From assembly GCA_014377795.1 (NCBI GenBank), contig JACMOY010000397.1:1-6162 (forward strand): a stretch of DNA of 6,162 nucleotides, in the 5' to 3' direction. Numbering within the stretch: the stretch's first letter is position 1; every line of letters begins with the position of its first letter. A program made the translations under genes and the position numbers. Below the pieces are notes generated by a model. That model did no database searches and had not been told where the DNA came from. It was given only the letters and a program-made list of their open reading frames with translations. Source of the stretch: Actinomycetota bacterium. GTDB taxonomy: Bacteria > Actinomycetota > Actinomycetes > Actinomycetales > Angustibacteraceae. This document shows positions 1 through 5,027 of the stretch, piece by piece.

Positions 1-327
1 GGCGGCCGGCGTGCGGTCGGGGCGGGCGTGCACGACGCGTGCCACGCCGGCGTCCAGCAGCACCTGGGTGCACGGGCCGGTGCGACCGGTGTGGGCGCAC
101 GGTTCCAGCGTGACGACGGCCGTGCCACCGCGGGCGCGCTCACCGGCCTGGGCCAGCGCGACGACCTCGGCGTGGGCGGTGCCGGCACCCTCGTGCCACC
201 CCTCACCGACGACCACGCCGTCGGCGTCCAGGACCACCGCGCCCACCCGAGGGTTGGGGCCCACCGGGCCAAGGCGTGCCAGGTCGAGGGCACGCTGCAT
301 CGCCTGCGCGACAACGCTCCTGCTCAC
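1..327 (-). CDS. ribD: Riboflavin biosynthesis protein RibD, deaminase domain (truncated by window edge)
   Basis: This is the N-terminal 109 codons of RibD, running off the left edge. In the family this domain deaminates 2,5-diamino-6-ribosylamino-4-pyrimidinone 5'-phosphate in the cytosol, and a C-terminal reductase domain (not in the window) reduces the product. Seen in sequence: the early GPNPRVGAVV segment (residues 23-32), the cytidine-deaminase-fold zinc motif TAHAEV with His52 and proposed catalytic Glu54, and the second zinc motif EPCAHTGRTGPC with Cys77 and Cys86. The GTG at 327 is preferred because a strong Shine-Dalgarno GAGGGG (338-333) sits 5 nt upstream; an internal ATG at 300 would remove part of the first helix. 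It is the only gene directly downstream of the FMN riboswitch, so FMN feedback is expected. Whether the reductase domain follows cannot be seen. Confidence 0.95.
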   Translation of the reverse strand, partial: MSRSVVAQAMQRALDLARLGPVGPNPRVGAVVLDADGVVVGEGWHEGAGTAHAEVVALAQAGERARGGTAVVTLEPCAHTGRTGPCTQVLLDAGVARVVHARPDRTPAA

Positions 328-329
328 CT

Positions 330-369
330 CGACCCCTCTCGCCTCGCCGTCGGGCGGGCTCCGGGGTCG
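330..369 (-). promoter_or_regulatory. ribD ribosome binding site inside a sequestering hairpin
   Basis: Seen on the minus strand: CGACCCC (369-363) is the exact complement of GGGGTCG (336-330). Between them GCC-CGCC pairs with GGCG-A-GGC around a CGAC loop, extending the stem. The 3' arm contains the GGGG of the ribD Shine-Dalgarno GAGGGG and ends 2 nt before the GTG start. Folding would therefore hide the ribosome binding site. That this is the 'off' state of the FMN riboswitch is inferred from its position and from the competing partner of its 5' arm in the aptamer. No U-tract follows, so it does not look like an intrinsic terminator. Confidence 0.7.
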
Positions 370-570
370 TGCGACGAAGCGGGACGTGGCCGATCGCCAC
401 GCCCAGCGGTCGCCGACGGCACGGCGCACTGATGCGCTGACGCCCTCGTGTGTCTCCTCCCATCCGGGCTCTCACCGTCGGTCCTGGAGTTCCACCAGGT
501 CAACCGGCCGCTGGCTGCGGTCGGGTCGCGGACTGTCACCGCCGGCTCGGACTTTCACCGACCCCGGAGC
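358..570 (-). repeat. 12-nt inverted repeat linking riboswitch aptamer to the ribD expression platform
   Basis: The two arms are 358-369 and 559-570, perfect reverse complements over 12 nt (GCTCCGGGGTCG and CGACCCCGGAGC). In the RNA, the upstream arm is the 5' strand of aptamer helices P1/P2. The downstream arm contains the 5' arm of the hairpin that hides the ribD ribosome binding site. Pairing between the arms would disrupt the aptamer and free the ribosome binding site, so the repeat is a candidate antisequestor. The match is direct observation; the role is inference. Confidence 0.6.
370..446 (-). other. Leader linker between FMN aptamer and RBS hairpin, with two small hairpins
   Basis: This 77-nt part of the ribD leader has no credible ORF. 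It can form two compact stems: GCGCA/TGCGC with a 4-nt loop (437-424) and CGTGGC/GCCACG with a 5-nt loop (401-385). Neither is followed by a run of T on the minus strand, so neither resembles an intrinsic terminator. They may act as spacers that bring the aptamer 5' strand near the RBS hairpin, or may be incidental in such GC-rich DNA. Confidence 0.4.
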
Positions 571-575
571 ACACG
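447..575 (-). promoter_or_regulatory. FMN riboswitch (RFN element)
   Basis: Read on the minus strand, this 129-nt element has the ordered hallmarks of the RFN aptamer: GGTGAAAGTCCGAGCC, then CCGGCGGTGACAGTCCGCGA, then GGTTGACCTGGTGGAACTCC, then CCGACGGTGAGAGCCCGGAT, closed by GGGAGGAGA. The outer P1 helix is formed by CGTGTG at 575-570 and CACACG at 452-447. RFN elements bind flavin mononucleotide and repress riboflavin genes when FMN is plentiful. It lies 120 nt upstream of ribD on the same strand, the expected target. The variable arm (roughly 528-512) is short. Because no U-tract follows any downstream hairpin, control of translation is more likely than intrinsic termination. Confidence 0.96.
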
Positions 576-585
576 TGCTGCCTCG

Positions 586-591
586 AGTGTA
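586..591 (-). promoter_or_regulatory. Candidate -10 box of a ribD promoter
   Basis: The minus strand reads TACACT at 591-586, a fair match to the TANNNT form of a vegetative -10 box. It would start RNA about 4 nt before the aptamer, a common arrangement for a riboswitch-led transcript. I see no good TTGACA-like -35 box 16-18 nt upstream, so the call rests on one hexamer and its placement. It implies ribD can be transcribed separately from the rpe string. Confidence 0.4.
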
Positions 592-623
592 GCGACGGCG
601 GTCCCGCGCTGATTCCCGCAGAG

Positions 624-1289
624 TCAGGGGTGGGTGTGACCCGCGGCGGCGGCGCGCAGCTCGCTGATGGCTGCCGCGGCGTCCTCGGCGCCGTAGACCG
701 CCGACCCGGCCACGAAGACGTCGGCGCCGGCGTCCGCGGCCCGCTCGATGGTCTCGAGGTTGACCCCGCCGTCCACCTGGAGCCACACGTCCAGCCCGCT
801 CGCGGCGATGGCGGCGCGGGCCCGGCGGATCTTGGGCAGGCACGCGTCCAGGAACCCCTGGCCACCGAACCCGGGCTCGACGGTCATCACCAGCACCATG
901 TCGACCTCGGGCAGCAGGTCGACGAACGGCTCGATCGGCGTCGCCGGCTTCAGGGCGAGCCCGGCGCGGGCCCCCAGCCGGCGCAGCTCGCGGGCCAGGC
1001 GCACCGGCGCCGCCGCCGCCTCGGCGTGGAACGTGACGCTGCCGGCCCCGGCCTCGGCGTACGCCGGAGCCCAGCGGTCGGGGTCGGCGATCATCAGGTG
1101 GGCGTCGACCGGCACCGGGCTGACCTTCGCCAGCGCCTCGAGCACCGGCAGCCCGAGCGTGAGGTTGGGCACGAAGTGGTTGTCCATCACGTCGACGTGC
1201 GCCCAGTCGGCGGTGGCGATCCGCGCGAGCTCGGCCTGCAGGTTGGCGAAGTCGGCCGACAGGATGCTCGGCGAGATCAGCGGCGTCAC
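624..1289 (-). CDS. rpe: Ribulose-phosphate 3-epimerase
   Basis: The product interconverts D-ribulose 5-phosphate and D-xylulose 5-phosphate in the pentose phosphate pathway, in the cytosol. From this start it is 221 aa, the usual length for this single-domain TIM barrel. Visible family motifs are SPSILSADF (6-14), [14 protein letters not shown] (31-44), HLMI (64-67), the phosphate-loop-like EPGFGGQ (138-144) and VDGGV (172-176). By family alignment the metal and catalytic residues are His31, Asp33, His64 and Asp173, all present. The start is uncertain: GTG at 1289, ATG at 1307 and GTG at 1337 are all in frame. I prefer 1289 because the codons upstream (GCA, GGA, CGT, GCT, AGG, GGT) are atypical of this genome's G/C-ending usage, while those after it are all typical. 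An AGG lies 9 nt upstream. It follows rsmB in the same transcript string. Confidence 0.94.
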   Translation of the reverse strand: MTPLISPSILSADFANLQAELARIATADWAHVDVMDNHFVPNLTLGLPVLEALAKVSPVPVDAHLMIADPDRWAPAYAEAGAGSVTFHAEAAAAPVRLARELRRLGARAGLALKPATPIEPFVDLLPEVDMVLVMTVEPGFGGQGFLDACLPKIRRARAAIAASGLDVWLQVDGGVNLETIERAADAGADVFVAGSAVYGAEDAAAAISELRAAAAGHTHP

Positions 1290-1340
1290 ACCCGCGAGCC
1301 TAGCCATGACCGGACGGCGTCCTGCCCGCGTGGACACGCC

Positions 1341-2783
1341 CTACTGGCGGCGCAGCAGGGCCAGGAACATCGCGTCGGTGCCGTGCCGGTGCGGCCACAG
1401 CTGCACCGTCGGCCCGTCACCGAGGTCAGTCAGCCCGGGCAGGAGCGGGCGGGCGTCGACCAGGACGACGTCCCCCCGACGGCGCGCGACGTCGTCCACG
1501 ACCAGGCGGGTCTCGGCCACGTGCGGCGAGCACACGACGTAGGCCACGACACCGCCCGGGCGCACCGCCTGGAGGGCCGAGTCGAGCAGGGCGCGCTGCA
1601 GCGGAGCGAGCCCGGCGACGTCCGCGGGCTGCCGCCGCCAGCGGGCCTCGGGACGTCGGCGCAGCGCCCCCAGCCCGGTGCACGGCGCGTCGACGAGGAC
1701 TCGGTCGTACTCCCCTGGCTGATCGGCGCCGACCTCGCGGCCGTCGGTGCGTCGTACCTCGACCACGTCCCCCAGCGCGGCGACGGCCGAGCGCACCAGC
1801 GCGGCCCGGTGCGGTGCCTGCTCGGTCGCCGTCAGGTGGGCGCCGCGCGGGGCGGCCAGCGCCCCCAGCAGCGCGGCCTTGCCCCCAGGGCCGGCGCACA
1901 GGTCGAGCCACTGCTCGTCGCGGCCCTGGATCGGGGCGTCGGCCAGGGCGATCGCCATCAGCTGGCTGCCTTCGTCCTGCACCCCGGCGCGGCCCTCGCG
2001 GACGGCGACCAGCTGGCCGGGGTCACCGCCCGGCCAGGTGACGGCGTACGGCGAGCGCGGGCTGGGCTCGCCCCCGGCCAGCACCAGCTCGTCGCGGTCC
2101 GCGAGGCCGGGGCGCGCCACGAGCGTGACCCGGGCCGCGGTGTTGTCGGCAGCCAGCAGCTGGCCCAGCTCGGCGTCGAGGCGGTCGGCGGCGACACCAC
2201 GACCGGCCAGCGACTCGCGCAGCGCCCGGGCGATCCACAGCGGGTGGCTGTGCTCGGTGGCCAGCGCCTCGACCGGCGCCAGGCCGGCCGTCAGGTCGTG
2301 CACCCACGCGTCGAGGTCGCGCTCGCCCACCTTGCGCAGCACCGCGTTGGTGAGGCCGCCGGGCCCGCCACCGAGGTTGGCCCGCACCAGCGCGACCGTC
2401 TCACCGACCGCGGCGTGCGGTGGCACCCGCATCCCCAGCAGCTGGTGGGTGCCGAGGCGCAGCGCGTCCAGCACCCCGTCGTCCAGGTCGGCCAGGGGGC
2501 GGTCGACGCAGCGGGCCAGCACCGCGTCGTACAGGCCCTGCAGCCGCAGCGCGCCGTACGCCAGCTCGGTGGCGAACGCCGCGTCGCGGCCGGTGACCCC
2601 CCGCTCGCGCAGCAGACCGGGCAGCACGAGGTTGGCGTAGGCGTCCTTGACCGCCACCGCGCGCAGCGTCTCGTACGCCGCCTGACGCGAGGGGTCGGCC
2701 CGGCGCGAGCGCTGGGACGGCTTCTGCGCCGACCGCTGCGCACCCGACCTGGCCGGCTGGCCGGGCCGTCGGTCGCCCGTCAC
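1341..2783 (-). CDS. rsmB: 16S rRNA (cytosine-C5) methyltransferase RsmB (Fmu/Sun family)
   Basis: This 480-aa protein is an S-adenosylmethionine-dependent methyltransferase that, in E. coli, makes m5C967 in 16S rRNA. Residues 1-30 are a basic, disordered-looking tail. About 30-165 form the NusB-like RNA-binding domain ([33 protein letters not shown]). About 170-480 hold the catalytic domain, with SAM motif [10 protein letters not shown] (294-302), motif [10 protein letters not shown] (365-372; Cys368), motif [12 protein letters not shown] (416-425; nucleophile Cys418) and the C-terminal [16 protein letters not shown]. Both cysteines of the m5C mechanism are present. The residue before Cys418 is Val, where Thr is common in the family. 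The GTG start overlaps the fmt stop as GTGA (2783-2780) with no clear Shine-Dalgarno, so translation is probably coupled to fmt. Confidence 0.95.
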   Translation of the reverse strand: MTGDRRPGQPARSGAQRSAQKPSQRSRRADPSRQAAYETLRAVAVKDAYANLVLPGLLRERGVTGRDAAFATELAYGALRLQGLYDAVLARCVDRPLADLDDGVLDALRLGTHQLLGMRVPPHAAVGETVALVRANLGGGPGGLTNAVLRKVGERDLDAWVHDLTAGLAPVEALATEHSHPLWIARALRESLAGRGVAADRLDAELGQLLAADNTAARVTLVARPGLADRDELVLAGGEPSPRSPYAVTWPGGDPGQLVAVREGRAGVQDEGSQLMAIALADAPIQGRDEQWLDLCAGPGGKAALLGALAAPRGAHLTATEQAPHRAALVRSAVAALGDVVEVRRTDGREVGADQPGEYDRVLVDAPCTGLGALRRRPEARWRRQPADVAGLAPLQRALLDSALQAVRPGGVVAYVVCSPHVAETRLVVDDVARRRGDVVLVDARPLLPGLTDLGDGPTVQLWPHRHGTDAMFLALLRRQ

Positions 2784-3742
2784 GAGGTCACGCCCGCGCC
2801 ATCGGACGACGGGTCGTCGCCCAGCCGCTCGCCGGGCAGCAGGCGCGAGCCGCGGGCCCAGTCGGCGGCGGGCATGGCCCGCTTGCCCTGCGGTTGCACG
2901 GTGGTCAGCACGACCGGCACGGTAGCGGTGCCGACCTGCACCTCGCGCCGTCCGGCACGCAGGTGCCCGGGCGGCAGGGGCTCGGTCGCGACCGCGAGGC
3001 GCACCGGGCCCAGCTTGAGCCGCTCACCGCGCCAGGTCGTCCACGCCCCCGGGGCCGGCGTGCAGCCGCGCACCAGCCGGTCGACGCGTTGCGCGGGGGC
3101 GTGCCAGTCGATGCGCGCGTCGGCGACGTCGACCTTGGGTGCGAGCGAGACGCCCTCTGCCGACTGGGGTCTGGGCGTGATCGTCCCGTCCGCGATGGCG
3201 TCGAGGGTGGCCACGAGCAGCCCGGCGCCGGCCTCCGCGAGGCGGGTGAGCAGCTCACCGCTGGTGTCGTTCGGGCGCACCGTCTCGGTGAGCAGCCCGT
3301 ACACCGGGCCGGTGTCCAGGCCCGCCTCTAGCCGGAAGGTCGTGGCGCCGGTGACCTCGTCCCCGGCCATCACCGCGTGCTGGACGGGTGCGGCACCCCG
3401 CCACGCGGGCAGCAGCGAGAAGTGCAGGTTGACCCAACCGTGCACCGGGACATCGAGCACCCGCTGGGGCACGAGGGCGCCGTACGCGACGACCGGGCAG
3501 CTGTCGGGAGCCAGCTCGGTCAGCCGCTGGACGAAGGCCGGGTCGCCGGGGCGGTCCGGCGTCAGCACCTCGATGCCGGCCGCGGTGGCTCGCTCGGCGA
3601 CCGGCGAGGCCACGGTGCGTCGGCCGCGCCCGGCGGGGGCGTCGGGACGGGTGAGCACCGCGACGACCTCGTGACGCGAGGCGAGCACCGCCTCGAGTGC
3701 CGGCAGGGCGACGGCCGGGGTGCCGGCGAAGACCAGCCGCAC
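2780..3742 (-). CDS. fmt: Methionyl-tRNA formyltransferase
   Basis: Fmt transfers a formyl group from 10-formyltetrahydrofolate to initiator Met-tRNA, making the fMet-tRNA used to start bacterial translation. The 320-aa length is normal. The N-terminal Rossmann-like domain starts [18 protein letters not shown]. The catalytic loop is [17 protein letters not shown] (105-121), with Asn105 and His107, and GLDTGP (141-146) supplies Asp143; these match the Asn/His/Asp triad of E. coli Fmt. The C-terminal OB-like domain, about 205-320, includes [10 protein letters not shown] (226-235) and [13 protein letters not shown] (283-295). The GTG start lies 3 nt after the def stop codon and in the same frame as def, with only a weak Shine-Dalgarno, suggesting coupled re-initiation. 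Its stop overlaps the rsmB start. Its partner def, directly upstream, removes the formyl group that Fmt adds. Confidence 0.97.
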   Translation of the reverse strand: MRLVFAGTPAVALPALEAVLASRHEVVAVLTRPDAPAGRGRRTVASPVAERATAAGIEVLTPDRPGDPAFVQRLTELAPDSCPVVAYGALVPQRVLDVPVHGWVNLHFSLLPAWRGAAPVQHAVMAGDEVTGATTFRLEAGLDTGPVYGLLTETVRPNDTSGELLTRLAEAGAGLLVATLDAIADGTITPRPQSAEGVSLAPKVDVADARIDWHAPAQRVDRLVRGCTPAPGAWTTWRGERLKLGPVRLAVATEPLPPGHLRAGRREVQVGTATVPVVLTTVQPQGKRAMPAADWARGSRLLPGERLGDDPSSDGAGVTS

Positions 3743-3745
3743 GCC

Positions 3746-4288
3746 CTACAGCGCCTTGCCGAAGGTCGCGTGCGGGCTCACCTTGACCTGAGGGACCGCG
3801 CCGGTCCAGTCCGCCTCGCGGATGGCCTTCATCGCCAGCTTGCGCTGGTCGCGGTCCATCCGGTCGATGAAGAGGATGCCGTCCAGGTGGTCGGTCTCGT
3901 GCTGGATGCAGCGCGCCAGCAGGTCGCTGCCCTCAAGGGTGAGCGGCCCGCCGTACTGGTCCTGGCCCTTGGCCACGACGCGCAGCGCCCGCGGGGTGTC
4001 GTAGTAGACGCCGGGGAACGACAGGCACCCCTCCTCGCCGTCCTGCACCTCGTCCGACAGGTCGAGGCGCGGGTTGACCAGGTGACCCAGGACGTCGTCG
4101 ACCCAGTACGTGAAGACCCGCAGACCGACGCCGATCTGCGGGGCGGCCAGCCCGGCGCCGGGCGCCTCGAGCATGGTCTCCTGCAGGTCGGTGACCAGCT
4201 GACGCAGCTCTTTGTCGAACACCGTGACCTCGTCGGCCGGGGTACGCAGCACCGGGTCGCCGAACAGGCGGATGTCCTTGATGGGCAC
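3746..4288 (-). CDS. def: Peptide deformylase
   Basis: Deformylase removes the N-formyl group from nascent proteins at the ribosome, using a bound metal (usually Fe2+). All three family motifs are intact in 180 aa: GAGLAAPQ (44-51), EEGCLSFPG (85-93, metal ligand Cys88) and QHETDHLDG (129-137, metal ligands His130 and His134, catalytic Glu131). The N-terminus IRLFGDPVLRTPA is typical of actinobacterial forms. The start is GTG at 4288, fixed by a good Shine-Dalgarno AAGGAG (4298-4293) 4 nt upstream. It is followed after 3 nt by fmt, the enzyme performing the opposite step, a very widespread pairing. The HAD gene upstream ends 36 nt before it, so def may be read through from there; I see no obvious promoter in that short gap. 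Confidence 0.97.
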   Translation of the reverse strand: MPIKDIRLFGDPVLRTPADEVTVFDKELRQLVTDLQETMLEAPGAGLAAPQIGVGLRVFTYWVDDVLGHLVNPRLDLSDEVQDGEEGCLSFPGVYYDTPRALRVVAKGQDQYGGPLTLEGSDLLARCIQHETDHLDGILFIDRMDRDQRKLAMKAIREADWTGAVPQVKVSPHATFGKAL

Positions 4289-4292
4289 AGCT

Positions 4293-4298
4293 CTCCTT
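4293..4298 (-). promoter_or_regulatory. Ribosome binding site of def
   Basis: The minus strand reads AAGGAG, 4 nt before the GTG at 4288. It is the best Shine-Dalgarno match among the minus-strand genes and settles the non-ATG start of def. By contrast fmt and rsmB, packed tightly downstream, have poor sites, which fits def as the main ribosome entry point of the def-fmt-rsmB block. Confidence 0.75.
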
Positions 4299-4324
4299 CG
4301 GGGCGCTCGGGTTCGGCCAGCAGT

Positions 4325-4948
4325 CTAGTCGCCGACGACGAGCAGCCCGAGGCGCCAGAGATCGGCCCGCAGGGTCGCCGCGTCGACGAACAGCAGCCCC
4401 AGCAACCCGACGCCGCAGGCGGCGTCGACGTTGACCTGACGGTCGTCGACGAAGACCGTGTCGGCGGGTGAGAGCCCGTACCGGTCGATCAGCACGCCGT
4501 ACAGCCGGGGGTCGGGCTTGGCGACCCCTTCTTCGCCGGACACGACGATGCCCTCGAACCGTTGCAGCACAGGGAAGGTGGCACGCGCCCAGGGGAAGGT
4601 CTCGGCTGACCAGTTGGTCAGGGCCAGGAGCCGCACGCCGGCGCGGTCGAGGGCGTCGACGACCTCGACCGGCTCGTCCATCTGCCCGGTGACCGTCAGG
4701 TGCTGGTTGCGCGGGTACGCCGCGATCGCCGCGGCCCGGTGCGGGAACCGCTCGGTCAGCGCGGCGACGCCGTCGACGAAGCGACCGCCGGAGTCGTGCA
4801 CGTGGTTCCACGCGTGGAAGTCCACCTCGTCGAGGAACGGCTGCACGTCGCCCGGCTCGAGCACGTCGTGGAAGGCGCGGTGCGGGTCCCAGCGCAGCAG
4901 GACGCCGCCGAGGTCGAACACGACGGTGGACGGCGGTGGGCGGGTCAC
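4325..4948 (-). CDS. HAD-family (subfamily IA) hydrolase, probable phosphatase
   Basis: This 207-aa protein belongs to the haloacid dehalogenase superfamily, most of whose members are phosphatases working through an aspartyl intermediate. Motif I is VVFDLGGVL (9-17) with nucleophile Asp12, motif II is ALTNWS (109-114) with Thr111, motif III is VAKPDP (142-147) with Lys144, and motif IV is VFVDDR (165-170) with Asp168 and Asp169. A helical cap of about 80 residues sits between motifs I and II. Position +2 of motif I is Gly14 rather than the usual Asp, as in some HAD-IA relatives such as E. coli YihX, so the acid/base residue is not in its normal place. The substrate cannot be told. GTG at 4948 is chosen because motif I begins eight residues in; its Shine-Dalgarno is weak. 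It probably heads, or precedes, the def-fmt-rsmB-rpe string. No symbol is assigned. Confidence 0.88.
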   Translation of the reverse strand: MTRPPPSTVVFDLGGVLLRWDPHRAFHDVLEPGDVQPFLDEVDFHAWNHVHDSGGRFVDGVAALTERFPHRAAAIAAYPRNQHLTVTGQMDEPVEVVDALDRAGVRLLALTNWSAETFPWARATFPVLQRFEGIVVSGEEGVAKPDPRLYGVLIDRYGLSPADTVFVDDRQVNVDAACGVGLLGLLFVDAATLRADLWRLGLLVVGD

Positions 4949-4970
4949 CCGCCCATCGTGGCCCGACGTG

Positions 4971-4998
4971 GTGACCGGCGACAACGCGCCCGTATCGT
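4971..4998 (+). promoter_or_regulatory. Candidate promoter of the transketolase-like gene
   Basis: GTGACC (4971-4976) matches TTGACA at four of six positions. It is separated by 16 nt from TATCGT (4993-4998), which fits TANNNT. A transcript would start near 5005, giving a leader of about 23 nt with the ribosome binding site. The 79-nt divergent gap (4949-5027) must also serve the leftward HAD gene; for that direction I see only a weak TTGTCG/CACGAT pair. Confidence 0.4.
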
Positions 4999-5012
4999 CG
5001 GGCACCCCCGAC
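4997..5012. repeat. Perfect 6-bp inverted repeat in the divergent intergenic region
   Basis: GTCGGG (4997-5002) and CCCGAC (5007-5012) are exact reverse complements around a CACC loop. The element overlaps the end of the candidate -10 box and the predicted transcription start, 4 nt before the Shine-Dalgarno. It could be a small operator or a 5'-leader hairpin. Short GC palindromes also occur by chance in such DNA. Confidence 0.4.
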
Positions 5013-5016
5013 CCAC

Positions 5017-5022
5017 GAAGGA
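5017..5022 (+). promoter_or_regulatory. Ribosome binding site of the transketolase-like gene
   Basis: GAAGGA lies 5 nt before ATG 5028 and only 2 nt before the adjacent in-frame GTG 5025. The spacing favours ATG as the start. Confidence 0.7.
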
Positions 5023-5027
5023 CCGTG

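Noticed and set aside
385..401. Intrinsic terminator in the ribD leader
   Set aside because: The CGTGGC/GCCACG stem is sound, but the following minus-strand bases are TCCCGCTTCG, with no U-run. Rho-dependent termination cannot be excluded from sequence.
28..432. Plus-strand 134-codon open frame opposite ribD
   Set aside because: The opposite strand encodes RibD with intact zinc and catalytic motifs. The plus-strand translation has no recognisable family and continues into the riboswitch leader.
450..3674. A 1074-codon open frame on the plus strand opposite rpe, rsmB and fmt
   Set aside because: In very high GC DNA stop codons are rare in the antisense frames of real genes. The translation is Arg/Gly/Gln/Val-rich with no recognisable domain, and it runs across the FMN riboswitch and three well-supported genes on the other strand.
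4289..4324. Separate promoter for def in the HAD-def gap
   Set aside because: Apart from the Shine-Dalgarno, the 36 nt hold no hexamers resembling -10 or -35 boxes at proper spacing.
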